Program-made: the position numbers and the translations under genes
Assembly (NCBI RefSeq): GCF_003050785.1
Contig: NZ_QAOH01000008.1
Location: 1-64,000, forward strand
Direction: 5' to 3'
Source: Celeribacter persicus
Lineage (GTDB): Bacteria > Pseudomonadota > Alphaproteobacteria > Rhodobacterales > Rhodobacteraceae
Length of the DNA stretch: 64,000 nucleotides
In this document: positions 1 through 9,244 of the stretch, piece after piece
Layout of the letters: the number at the start of each line of letters is the position of its first letter
How positions within the stretch are numbered: position 1 is the first letter of the stretch
The notes under the pieces: generated by a model
The model's database searches: none
What the model was told of the DNA's origin: nothing
Seen by the model: only the letters and a program-made list of their open reading frames with translations

Positions 1-181
1 AAGGGTCAGGCGCAAAACCTATCGGACCAGAAGACAGGCTCGCGCCGATGTGTTCGATTACATTGAGAGGTTCTACAATCCAACGCGTCGCCACTTGACC
101 ATCGGCTATCTAAGCCCTATGACCTTCGAGGAGCGAGCTATGAAAGCTTAAGTTGCCGTCCACGAAACCGGCAGCAGCTCA
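1..181 (+). mobile_element. Right end of an IS3-family insertion sequence (partial)
   Basis: The window opens inside the last part of an IS3-type transposase gene. After its stop codon comes a tail (about 152-181) whose reverse complement starts TGAGCTGCTGCCGGTTTCGT, the style of terminal inverted repeat found in IS3-family elements of the IS51/IS3 subgroups. The left end lies outside the window. Immediately after about 181 the reading frame becomes that of a CdiA/FHA-type exoprotein, so the element sits in the 5' end of that gene. The exact terminus is inferred to within a few bases. Confidence 0.8.
2..151 (+). CDS. IS3-family transposase OrfB, C-terminal end (partial)
   Basis: The frame from base 2 encodes 49 residues ending in a stop at 149-151. 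It contains the typical IS3 OrfB tail: a basic stretch, then FDYIERFYNPTRRHLTIGYL and SPMTFE. This is the end of the DDE (rve) integrase domain, just after the region of the catalytic glutamate, which lies off the left edge. OrfB catalyses transposition after frameshift fusion with OrfA. Only the C-terminus is visible, so activity cannot be judged. Confidence 0.88.
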   Translation, partial: RVRRKTYRTRRQARADVFDYIERFYNPTRRHLTIGYLSPMTFEERAMKA

Positions 182-3100
182 CGCCCTTCTTCATGCCCAA
201 AGCATCCAGGTGGTGGGGCCGGATGACGGTCCGCGCCCCCATGTGGATCAGGCCTATAACGGCACGACAGTCCTCAACATCGGTACACCCAACGGGGCGG
301 GTGTCTCCCATGACATCTATACCGAATTCACGGCAGGGGATCTGATCCTCAACAACTCGGCCACCAATGTGAGTACCCAGCTCGGGGGATGGATCGAGGG
401 CAACCCGAATCTTGCGCCGGGCCGGGTGGCGGAGCTTTGGATCGGCGAGGTCGTGGGTGGCAGTCAGACCCGGCTCAACGGCATTCTCGAAGTTGGCGGC
501 CAGAGCATGGATGTGGTGCTGGCCAATGAGTTCGGCATCACCTGTAACGGTTGCGGTTTCGTGAATACGGGGCGCACGACGCTTACGACCGGGACACCGC
601 GCCTTGGCTCGGATGGATCGCTTTCGGGCTTTGATGTCAAACAGGGCACGGTGACGATCGGATCGGGGGGGCTGAACCCGGAAGGTCGTCTGTCTCTGGC
701 CGATACCTCCCGCGTCGATGTGATTGCGCGTGCGGCCGCCATTTATGGCGCGATGCGGGCGGACCAGCTGAACGTGGTCGCAGGTGCCAATGTCGTCGAT
801 TACAACTGGTCTTACGATCCGCAAACCGGTGCGGTCACGGGCATTGTGGAACAGGCGGGAACCGGCACAGCGCCGGCTCTGGCTGTGGACGTGGCGGCTC
901 TGGGCGGCATGTACGCCAATGCCATTCAGATGGTGGCGACCGAGAATGGGGTAGGGGTGCGTCTCGACGGGGAAATGGCCTCTTCCACCGATATCGCGTT
1001 GCGTGCGGATGGCCAGCTGACCCTTGGCGCGCCTTCGGGTGGGCATGTTCCCCAGATCAAGGCCAAAGAGCGGATAATCGTTCGCAATCAGGGCCCGCTG
1101 CTTCTGGAGGGGTCGATCACCTCCGAGAATGGCAACCTGATTGATATTCGCACCTCGGATGGCACGCTCACCTTCACCGGTCAGGCCGATGGCGGGGCGA
1201 TCACGCTCGAAAGTGCGGGGCTTGCCAATATCACGGCGGCGATCACCGCCTCGGAAGCGTTCCGGGTTACATCGCTTGACGGGGCTGTGACCCTGGGCGA
1301 GGGGTCTGAGCTGTCTGCGGCTTCCATGGATGTCGATGCGGCGGCAAGCGTTGCGCTGAACGGCAAGGCTGCGGCCACGGGAGCGATCACGGCTGATGCG
1401 GGCATGGTGCTGACCACCGGAACAGCTTCCGAACTGTCCGGCAACAGCATCGCCCTGAGCGGACAAGGCGTTGCGAGCTCCGGGAATGCCTCGGCGTCAG
1501 AGGCGCTGACGGTCGTGGCAAGAACCGGCGGGATCAGCAACAGCGGTTCTCTGTCCGGCACGGATGTGACGCTCAGCTCTGCGGCAAGTCTGCAAAACAG
1601 CGGCAAAATCTCGGCGAGCGATCTGGCCCGGCTGACGGCGGCCACCACGCTTGTCACCGGAAGCGCGTCCGAGGTCTTTGGCGCCGATGTCACGCTCTCC
1701 GGCACCTCGGCAAAGCTTGATGGGGTGATGAAGGCGGACGATGCGCTGGATATCGTGACGACCCTCGGGGATATGATTGCGGATGGCACTCTGGCCGGGA
1801 ACACGGTGGTGCTGACCTCAGCCGCCGATCTGACCAATAATGGTGCGATTGCCGGAACGGTTTCCGCCGCACTTGTGGCAACGGATGCGTTGAGCACGAG
1901 CACCGGCTCGGAAATCTCGGGTGGCGATATTGATCTGGTCGGGACTTCGATCTCCACGCATGGCGATGTCGTTGCGGCCATCACCCTCACTCTCGATGCC
2001 GGGACCGGCGGGATTGACAATGGCGGCGCACTGATCGGGACCGTCACAACGCTTACGTCGGATGCGGGGATCGTGAACCGTGGCACGGTGACGGGGACAA
2101 ACAATGCAACCTTGACCGCTGTCACCTCGCTGCAAACCGATGCGGGGTCTGCTGTTTACGGCGATGCCATCGCCCTGAACGGGGCGAGCGTCACCACCGG
2201 TGGAGTGGTGAATGCCGGGCAAACGCTTGCCGTAACGGCAGGTTCCGGCGGGGTGACCAACAGTGGCAGTCTGAGTGCGACCCACACCACGATCACCTCC
2301 GCCAGCACGATCGGCAATACCGGCATCGTCTCGGCTGGAACGTCCCTGACGCTCGATGCCGCAACCTCTGTGACCAATGCCGCCACACTGATATCCGGTG
2401 ACGATCTGGCGATCTACGCCGATCATATCCTCAACAATGGCGGGGTGATCTGGGCCAATGACAGCATCACTTTGGCTGCCAATGCCGCCCTTGATCCGGC
2501 GGGTCTGGTTCAGAACACCAATGGCCGGATCGAGGCCTTTCAGGGCGATCTGACGATCCGCGCCGATGAGGTGGCCAATCTGGGGACCGCTCCGACCATC
2601 GGGGCAAGTGAAATCATCAAATGGCTTGAGCAGGGGAACAGTGAACCTTTTGATCCCATTGCTGAACTCCTGACCTTGGTTGATCCGGTTTATCTTGATG
2701 CGGACGGTCAAATCTTGCCGGCATACGCTGCGCAATACGCCGCGCTGTTTGCCGATCTGATCAATGGCGGAGAGAGCCTGTCGTCTGCGGCGCAGTCCAT
2801 TCTGCGCGCCGATGTAACGACACCGAGCGGGACGGCCCTGAGCAGTGAGTTTGCAGGCCGCTGGGGCGCGTTGACGGCCAAGGCCAATTCTGCCGGGGTT
2901 TCCGATCCCGCTGCGGATGTCATGTCCTATGTCGACCCGGCGATCTTCGGTGCCGATGGCGCTGTGTTGCCTCAGTATGCACAGGCCTATGCCGCGTTCT
3001 GGGATGTTCTGGCTTCCGGCGGCACCAGTGTCAGCGACGAGGTGAAGGCGATCCTCGATCCGTCCGCACTTATGGTGGAGAGCAGCACGACGGATCCGGT

Positions 3101-6100
3101 GACGGGCGTGGTGACCACGGTCTACTCCAATGATCTCGTGAGCGACGTGACCGATGTCTGGGCCGAGATGACGCTCGGGTCCAGTGCTGCCTATGACATT
3201 GTGAAGATCCTCTATCAGGACCGGTTCAACGACGATGGTGTGTTGGCCGAAATCGTCGCGGGCGGCACGGTCGATATCGAGGCCGGTGAGGTGCGCAATA
3301 TCTTTGGCAACATATCTGCCGGAGAAGACCTGTTCATCACGGCCAACACGGTGACCAATCAGGCCATGGGCGCCAGTCAGGTTCTGTTGGAGGTCCATAA
3401 AAAACCGGGTTGCTTCACCTGTCACGAGGGCGAGGTAGATTTTTACGATACCTTCGGAGGACGTATCGAGGCCGTTGGCAATGTTTCCATTGCGGGCAGC
3501 CTGACCAATGTGACCCTCAACTCGTCCGAACTGACGTTGCAGGACGTCATGGATGAGATGAATGCGTATCTCCAGGCACAGCAGGCGGCAGGCGATGCCG
3601 ATCTGGCGGGTGTTCCGCGGGTGTCCGGGAAAAATCTGGAGTTCCACGATCGGCGTACGGATGATTACACGGCGCCGGTCGAGGGTAACGGCACGGATAT
3701 CCGGGATGTGGCGGCGGTCGATATCGGTTCCTCGACAACCGTCGATACAGGTGGTGGCACGCCCACGGTCATTCCCATTGATCCGGGTCGCTACAGCACC
3801 ACCGTCGAAACCGTGACTTCGGTGACACCGTCTCTCACTCCGACCGCTCCGTTGGAGGCGCTTCTGGCGGCGGGTCTCAACACTATTGCCGAAACGGACC
3901 CGGAGTTCACGCAATACGGCAATTACATCACGTCTAACTACATGATGGATGTGGATCGTCTTCAGTACCGTGACGATCTGATCAACAACACATCCGAAAC
4001 CATTCTGGCCGCTCTGAGCAAGGCGGATGTCATCGCGGATGTGGGAAACCTCGATTATCTCAATCAGCCGATTGAAGTTCCGTCACGTGATGGGACCGGC
4101 CTGACCACGATCTATCCTGCGGCCACCAGCTTTGAGCTCGATGGCACAGGGGCGCTGATCCGCGGGACCAATGTGGTGATCTCGGGCGATGCCATTGACA
4201 ATTCGGGCGCGATCCAGGCCTCGGTCGATGCCTCCATCACGGCCAACACGATCACCGGCACAGGTGGTTCCATTACCGCAGATGCCGGGGAAGTGGCGCT
4301 CACGGCCCTTGGCAGCATCGCCTTTGAAGATGTGAAGATCGACGGGGCCAGTGTCGATATCATCGCGGGTCAGGATTTTACCGGCAAGGGCGTGTCGATC
4401 TCGTCTGAGACAGACACATCCATCTTCGCCATCACGGGGGTGACGCTCACCGCCCTTGAGAACGACTATGAGATCAATCGTGGAAACACGGTTACCAATC
4501 CGTTTACCGGGCAAACCACGACCACCACAACCTCGACCCTGACAGCCACCGAGCAGGTCACCTCGTCCCTGACCACCGGCGGTGATCTCTCGATCATCAC
4601 CTCGGGCGATCTGACCTTGGCCGGGTTGCAAGGTGAGATCGGCGGCAATACCACGCTTTCGGCGGGTGGCGATCTGCTTCTGACAGCCGTGCAATCCACG
4701 GCGGAGTTCCATTCCGGCAACCGCAAGAACGGCACCGACATCCAGTCCGTCACCAGCCATGTGACCACGCTGAACACGGGCGGCGATTTTACCGCCAGCT
4801 CGGGCGGGTCCGCTATTCTCGTTGGCACACAGATCGACGCAGGTGGCACTGTCCAACTGGCTGCGGCCGAAGATGTGGTGCTCGCCGCCGCGCAGGACAT
4901 CTACACCTATGAGACGCGCAGCTCGAAAAAGAGCGGCCTCTTCGGTTTCAAGAAGAAATCCTCCTCCCATTCCATCACCGAGATCACCAATGAAGGCGTG
5001 CGGATCGCGGCCTCGGGCAATGTGGATATCATCGCGGAAACGGGCGATCTGACCACGGCGGGCACGGCCTTCGTCTCCGGCAATGGCGATATCAGTCTCT
5101 CCGCCGTGGAGGACGATATCTATGCGGGCACCTACACGGATGTCTTCCAGGAAGAAAAGAAGAAATCCAGCAGCCTCTTCTGGGGCCTGATCAGTTCGTC
5201 CAGCCAGAAGAACTCCGTCGATCAGTTCAACACCGGCACCGATGCGCTGGCCGCGCTCGATCTGAGCCTGGTCTCCGGCGCGGACACGACCCTTGTGGGC
5301 GCAACGCTTTCTGCGGGCCAGAATCTCAACATCGACACCGGCGGCGACTTCTCCGTGCAGGCCGCCATCGACAGCCAGCGCTCCGAATTCTTCTCGTCGA
5401 ACATGGGCCTCGTCACCATGACGACGATCCAGGAGCGCAGCTTTGTCGAAACCGCGGTGTTCACGCAATTGCTCGCCGGTCAGGCGCTGAACCTCGGCAT
5501 CGGCGGGCAGGCGGAGCTGACGCTCTATGAACAGGCCGGCGTCGATGCGCCCGCGCCCGAAGACCTCTACCCCGAGGAACTTCTCGCCCTCGAAGGCCTC
5601 AACCTGCTCACGCAAGACCTCGCGAACGAGTATTTCTACGACGAACAGACCCAACTCAGCCCCGCCTTCAAGGCGCTGGTCAGTATTGCGATTGCTGTCG
5701 TTGCTCCGCAGATCATTGCGGGGCTAGGCAGTGTAACAGGTGTCACGACAGCGGCAGGAACGGTTGCCGGAACGACTGTGACAACCACGACGACCGCCTT
5801 TGGAACCACGGCGGTCACGACGTCGGCCACGGGCGCGGTCCTGTCGACCACCTACAGTCTTTCCGCTCTGGGGTCGGGCGCGAGCGCATTCGCCTCATCC
5901 TTCATCGTGAACACCGCTGACGGGATTGTCTCCGGCGACTTCGACCTCGGTGAAATCCTTGAGGGCGCCGTCTTCTCCGGCGTCTCGGCAGGGCTTGCCG
6001 CCGGGATCAATCTTGATACGACGTTCAATATAGAGACCAGCGGTCTGGGCGACATCATTCCGGGGTTCGGGTCGGGGCAACTGAGCTGGGGGGAACTTCT

Positions 6101-7271
6101 GGAAAACGGTCTGGACGGGGTGATTTCCTCGGGGCTTTCCAGCGCGGTCTACGGCACGGATTTCGGTGAGGGCGTTCTCAGTTCCATCGTGAGCTATGTG
6201 GCGAACGGCGTCGCAGGCGCGGCGATTGAGGAGGTCGCGACTGTCTACGGGCACGACATCTTCAGCGTCGAAAAGCTGGTTGCCAAGGCAACGATCAACT
6301 GCCTCGCCGCCGAAGCCAAGGGGGCGAGCTGTGCGTCGGGGGCGCTTGGATCGCTGGTCACCGATTTCGTTGTGGGCACGGGGTCGGGTCTTGGTGCGAA
6401 TTCTGTTGAAGAATACCGGGATCGTCTGGAATTGATTGCTGCAATTGCCGGGTATTTCACCTCTGGCGGGGATGCTGCCAACGTACATGCTGCTGCCGAT
6501 GCCGCACTTCTTGACCTCGATAACAATGCTTGTGGAACAGGAATATGTGTTCTCATCGTGGCGGCAATTGTCGCCGCGCTGACTGCGGCCGATTATGCGC
6601 TCACCGCTTACGATGCCTATCAACTGACGGAAAAAGGTCTGGCCTGCGACGCCGGGGATCAGGCGGCCTGTGACGCAGTCGCGGAGATGGTCGTTCAGTT
6701 CGGCATCGAGACGTCAATCGAAATGACTGCCGGGCAGATTATCCCGGGCAGCAAGGTCGGCATGAAGATCATCGCGGCCATTCGCAAACGCGGCGATTCG
6801 GATTTGATCTATGCGGCGGAACGGGCTATTGATGAGGCGGGAGGGGCCACAAATACGGGAGCGATACCTGACGATTGGCGACCGATCAGTGGTGTGGGCG
6901 CGCAGGTAAATACTCCCAGAGGATTCGCGTCATACCGTACTCCTGATGGTGACATTGTTCACGTTTCGCCGGAGGGCCTGCGGTATGGAGCCGATCCGAA
7001 GTTTGGAAATCGTGTTGACCATGTACTTGACCATACGACCCCCAACCCAAACAAACCGGTTCACTCAGTGTTCAATGTGCAGGGTGATGATGCATTGAGC
7101 CTTGTTGATGAGGCTTGGACGAACAGGACTGGCGCGGGAACGCTTCAGGCCAATGGCAACCGAACTTGGACAGTTGATCTTGGACGCCCTGTCGGAACGA
7201 ATGGTCAGACTTCTGTGCAAATAGTTGTCAGGGACGGTACTAGCGAAATAATTACGGCGTTTCCACAATGA
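153..7271 (+). CDS. CdiA/filamentous haemagglutinin-like two-partner-secretion exoprotein, 5' end removed by IS3
   Basis: This open frame of 2372 residues encodes a giant secreted adhesin/toxin-delivery protein. Its first ten or so codons (TTG at 153) come from the IS end, so the signal peptide and native start are missing. Residues about 20-150 form the TPS haemagglutination domain (PNGAGVSH, LILNNSA, GITCNGCGFVNTGRTTL). A long beta-helical region of degenerate repeats follows, with haemagglutinin-repeat signatures (SSKKSGLFGF, KKKSSSLFWG) near 1590-1700. A DUF637-like pretoxin segment spans about 1910-2090, with a VENN-like LDLDNN. The last 116 residues (from about 2257) look like a toxin domain. 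A CXXCH motif occurs at C1087-H1091. No transporter (cdiB) gene is in the window. Without signal peptide and promoter the protein is probably not exported. The stop overlaps the next gene by 4 bases. Confidence 0.85.
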   Translation: MPSTKPAAAHALLHAQSIQVVGPDDGPRPHVDQAYNGTTVLNIGTPNGAGVSHDIYTEFTAGDLILNNSATNVSTQLGGWIEGNPNLAPGRVAELWIGEVVGGSQTRLNGILEVGGQSMDVVLANEFGITCNGCGFVNTGRTTLTTGTPRLGSDGSLSGFDVKQGTVTIGSGGLNPEGRLSLADTSRVDVIARAAAIYGAMRADQLNVVAGANVVDYNWSYDPQTGAVTGIVEQAGTGTAPALAVDVAALGGMYANAIQMVATENGVGVRLDGEMASSTDIALRADGQLTLGAPSGGHVPQIKAKERIIVRNQGPLLLEGSITSENGNLIDIRTSDGTLTFTGQADGGAITLESAGLANITAAITASEAFRVTSLDGAVTLGEGSELSAASMDVDAAASVALNGKAAATGAITADAGMVLTTGTASELSGNSIALSGQGVASSGNASASEALTVVARTGGISNSGSLSGTDVTLSSAASLQNSGKISASDLARLTAATTLVTGSASEVFGADVTLSGTSAKLDGVMKADDALDIVTTLGDMIADGTLAGNTVVLTSAADLTNNGAIAGTVSAALVATDALSTSTGSEISGGDIDLVGTSISTHGDVVAAITLTLDAGTGGIDNGGALIGTVTTLTSDAGIVNRGTVTGTNNATLTAVTSLQTDAGSAVYGDAIALNGASVTTGGVVNAGQTLAVTAGSGGVTNSGSLSATHTTITSASTIGNTGIVSAGTSLTLDAATSVTNAATLISGDDLAIYADHILNNGGVIWANDSITLAANAALDPAGLVQNTNGRIEAFQGDLTIRADEVANLGTAPTIGASEIIKWLEQGNSEPFDPIAELLTLVDPVYLDADGQILPAYAAQYAALFADLINGGESLSSAAQSILRADVTTPSGTALSSEFAGRWGALTAKANSAGVSDPAADVMSYVDPAIFGADGAVLPQYAQAYAAFWDVLASGGTSVSDEVKAILDPSALMVESSTTDPVTGVVTTVYSNDLVSDVTDVWAEMTLGSSAAYDIVKILYQDRFNDDGVLAEIVAGGTVDIEAGEVRNIFGNISAGEDLFITANTVTNQAMGASQVLLEVHKKPGCFTCHEGEVDFYDTFGGRIEAVGNVSIAGSLTNVTLNSSELTLQDVMDEMNAYLQAQQAAGDADLAGVPRVSGKNLEFHDRRTDDYTAPVEGNGTDIRDVAAVDIGSSTTVDTGGGTPTVIPIDPGRYSTTVETVTSVTPSLTPTAPLEALLAAGLNTIAETDPEFTQYGNYITSNYMMDVDRLQYRDDLINNTSETILAALSKADVIADVGNLDYLNQPIEVPSRDGTGLTTIYPAATSFELDGTGALIRGTNVVISGDAIDNSGAIQASVDASITANTITGTGGSITADAGEVALTALGSIAFEDVKIDGASVDIIAGQDFTGKGVSISSETDTSIFAITGVTLTALENDYEINRGNTVTNPFTGQTTTTTTSTLTATEQVTSSLTTGGDLSIITSGDLTLAGLQGEIGGNTTLSAGGDLLLTAVQSTAEFHSGNRKNGTDIQSVTSHVTTLNTGGDFTASSGGSAILVGTQIDAGGTVQLAAAEDVVLAAAQDIYTYETRSSKKSGLFGFKKKSSSHSITEITNEGVRIAASGNVDIIAETGDLTTAGTAFVSGNGDISLSAVEDDIYAGTYTDVFQEEKKKSSSLFWGLISSSSQKNSVDQFNTGTDALAALDLSLVSGADTTLVGATLSAGQNLNIDTGGDFSVQAAIDSQRSEFFSSNMGLVTMTTIQERSFVETAVFTQLLAGQALNLGIGGQAELTLYEQAGVDAPAPEDLYPEELLALEGLNLLTQDLANEYFYDEQTQLSPAFKALVSIAIAVVAPQIIAGLGSVTGVTTAAGTVAGTTVTTTTTAFGTTAVTTSATGAVLSTTYSLSALGSGASAFASSFIVNTADGIVSGDFDLGEILEGAVFSGVSAGLAAGINLDTTFNIETSGLGDIIPGFGSGQLSWGELLENGLDGVISSGLSSAVYGTDFGEGVLSSIVSYVANGVAGAAIEEVATVYGHDIFSVEKLVAKATINCLAAEAKGASCASGALGSLVTDFVVGTGSGLGANSVEEYRDRLELIAAIAGYFTSGGDAANVHAAADAALLDLDNNACGTGICVLIVAAIVAALTAADYALTAYDAYQLTEKGLACDAGDQAACDAVAEMVVQFGIETSIEMTAGQIIPGSKVGMKIIAAIRKRGDSDLIYAAERAIDEAGGATNTGAIPDDWRPISGVGAQVNTPRGFASYRTPDGDIVHVSPEGLRYGADPKFGNRVDHVLDHTTPNPNKPVHSVFNVQGDDALSLVDEAWTNRTGAGTLQANGNRTWTVDLGRPVGTNGQTSVQIVVRDGTSEIITAFPQ
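5879..6172 (+). repeat. DUF637-region repeat, copy 1 (copies near 7800-7890 and 9558-9850)
   Basis: This stretch inside the large exoprotein encodes residues from about SAFASSFIVNTADG to SSAVYGTDF. It recurs almost base for base at 9558-9850. Its second half (the part encoding LDGVISSGLSSAVYGTDF) recurs at about 7836-7890 in the second toxin gene. The copies mark the shared pretoxin region through which CdiA C-termini are thought to recombine. Confidence 0.85.
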
Positions 7272-7531
7272 CTGATATCATTTGTCCATTTTGCCATGAA
7301 GATCGGGTTTGGCGTGTCGCTTTAGCTAATGAACCGGGGGATGCCTTTCCTCACGCCTTTTGCTATGAATGCGACACGTTTTGGGAGAACGGTGATGTAA
7401 TCGATGATACATCAGGGCGCACATTCAAGCTTTATATGCAGGAGCGGGGGCGTGTGATGGATTACGGTCTAATAAAGCGAGGCCCACCAGCTGTTGCGCC
7501 TGAAAAACCCAACCCTCATTCTTCGTCTTGA
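7268..7531 (+). CDS. Small zinc-ribbon protein, probable immunity protein of the first toxin domain
   Basis: The 87-residue product has two cysteine pairs, CPFC at residues 6-9 and CYEC at 32-35, spaced as in a small zinc ribbon. It has no signal peptide or membrane segment, so it should be cytoplasmic. Its ATG overlaps the stop of the exoprotein gene (ATGA), the arrangement expected for a CdiI partner translated with its toxin. I do not recognise the family by name. The role is inferred from position, size and the parallel with a second cysteine-rich gene after the next toxin. Confidence 0.65.
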   Translation: MTDIICPFCHEDRVWRVALANEPGDAFPHAFCYECDTFWENGDVIDDTSGRTFKLYMQERGRVMDYGLIKRGPPAVAPEKPNPHSSS

Positions 7532-7565
7532 GGCTGTTCTTGCACACCGTCAGGTTCAGGCCCTG

Positions 7566-9239
7566 ATGTTTTGGCGTAGCGATCGCACAGTAATGCGTGC
7601 CTTGGTTAACTCCCGCCTCCACATCTTCCTGACATACCTTCTTACCCTTCTCACAGCGGTGCATCTGGCGTTTATGCCTGCACAGGCTGGGGGATATCGG
7701 CTGTCCGGGCCCGCCGCCGGGATTGGTCTTGAAGACATCCTTGGCGAGATCCCTGAAAACTCCGTTTTGAACAATGCGCTGATTTCGGGGTTCGGCAATG
7801 GCAATCTCACCATGGCCAATATCCTCGAAGGCGCGTTGGACGGGGCGATTTCCTCCGGGCTTTCCAGTGCGGTCTACGGCACGGACTTCATGGAAGGCTT
7901 CTCAAGCTCTCTCGTCAACACAGTTGTGAACCTCACCCTCGCCGACGTGCAGTTTGAAATCGGAGAGCTGTTCAAGGGCGGCGCGAACGGTGGAGAAGGC
8001 TCTCTCGGCCACGCGCTTCTGCACGGCCTCGCAGGCTGTGCGGCCGCCGAAGCCCAGGGCGCCGATTGCGCGGCAGGTGCCGCGGGTGGGATCGCAGCAA
8101 GCCTGATTTCAAAGATGTCTGAGGCTGGCGATCTCTCAGTCGAGGAGACACAGCGCCTTGCCTCACTATCTGGCGCGATTGCCGGGTTCGTGTTTTCCGG
8201 TGGAGAGGCACAGAATGTCACGGCTGGTTCTTCAGTCTCCGTGTCAGCGGTTTTGAACAATTACCTCAAACACACTGATTTGGCCGAAATGCTCGAAGAG
8301 CTTGCTGAATGCCGTGCACAGGAAGGTGGGTGTTCTCGAGACGAGGAGCGGGCCATTGCGCTGCATTACGCGAATGTCGGCCTGATGAATGACAAAGAAC
8401 TGGCCGCGACTTGCTACACGAATGAGTGCATCGACCGCTTCATGGCGGAGGCCGCGACATATGACGAGGTGATCTCGGCCTTGCGGGATAACAGCCCGAT
8501 TGCCGCCAGCTACCTGAGCCATTCGGGAAGCCTCTTCGTCTCGGGGCCGGCACAGGAACAACTCGCCCGCAACATCGACTTCATGAACGGTTATGAAGAC
8601 TATAGCGCGGTGCAGTGCGATGCCCTGTCAGAAGAGGCCTGCGCAACGGCGTATACGGAAGCTTATGCGGACTATCTGGGCGATGCTGAAATCGCCGAAA
8701 CGGTGAAGGAGTTTATTGCTTTTGTCACAGGTGCTGCGGTGCTCGGCCCCTCCGTGTGCCGTGTCACGCCGCGCGTGTGTCTCGCTCTCGGAGTTGCTGA
8801 TGTGGTTGAATGCGCTTCGGGCAACCTTCTGGCCTGCTCTCCTGGCCCCAGCTTCCCAAAGACGCGCGTGGGTGCTACAAATAATGGAGGAGCGCTTCGT
8901 GTGACTGCCGCCAACCCTTCGGTAAGCGAGTTACGGGCTGCTGAACACATGGCTGGTCTAGGTCGAAACGTTGAGCTTCGTGATCCAGTTGGGACGCGAG
9001 CAGGGGGAGGCACGTCGGACTTGTTGGTAGATGGCGTACCTTACGATGTCTATACACCGACATCGGCCAACCCAAACCGGATCATATCTGCTGTTGCGAA
9101 GAAGAATGATCAAGCTACTGGCGTTGTGGTTGATCTTTCGAATTCGCCAGTAACCCGTGAACAATTGGGCGATGTACTTGCAAGGGTGAACGGTGCTGGC
9201 GCAACGAACATTACTGACATTGTGATCATTGGGAAGTAA
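7566..9239 (+). CDS. Orphan CdiA C-terminal module with tRNA-nuclease-like toxin domain
   Basis: From the ATG at 7566 the protein has 557 residues. A basic start and a hydrophobic run (HIFLTYLLTLLTAVHLAF) end in MPAQA (cleavage about A41), which looks like a signal peptide. Next come a DUF637-type region (LDGAISSGLSSAVYG; GSLGHALLHGLAGC) and a pretoxin segment with a VENN-like VLNNYL. The last ~115 residues resemble the CdiA_C tRNA nuclease family: SDLLVDGVPYDVYTP and a following KK give an E460-D485-D494-K512/513 set like a PD-(D/E)XK site. The TPS domain and repeats are absent, so it is a displaced toxin cassette. The frame is open upstream to a TTG at 7494; ATGs at 7566 and 7593 are the plausible starts. 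Confidence 0.8.
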   Translation: MFWRSDRTVMRALVNSRLHIFLTYLLTLLTAVHLAFMPAQAGGYRLSGPAAGIGLEDILGEIPENSVLNNALISGFGNGNLTMANILEGALDGAISSGLSSAVYGTDFMEGFSSSLVNTVVNLTLADVQFEIGELFKGGANGGEGSLGHALLHGLAGCAAAEAQGADCAAGAAGGIAASLISKMSEAGDLSVEETQRLASLSGAIAGFVFSGGEAQNVTAGSSVSVSAVLNNYLKHTDLAEMLEELAECRAQEGGCSRDEERAIALHYANVGLMNDKELAATCYTNECIDRFMAEAATYDEVISALRDNSPIAASYLSHSGSLFVSGPAQEQLARNIDFMNGYEDYSAVQCDALSEEACATAYTEAYADYLGDAEIAETVKEFIAFVTGAAVLGPSVCRVTPRVCLALGVADVVECASGNLLACSPGPSFPKTRVGATNNGGALRVTAANPSVSELRAAEHMAGLGRNVELRDPVGTRAGGGTSDLLVDGVPYDVYTPTSANPNRIISAVAKKNDQATGVVVDLSNSPVTREQLGDVLARVNGAGATNITDIVIIGK

Positions 9240-9244
9240 GCGAA

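Noticed and set aside
138-3914. Long minus-strand open frames opposite the exoprotein gene
   Set aside because: They arise from the repeat-rich GC-biased coding strand. Their composition (Arg/His/Gly/Ile mixtures without domains) is that of antisense frames.
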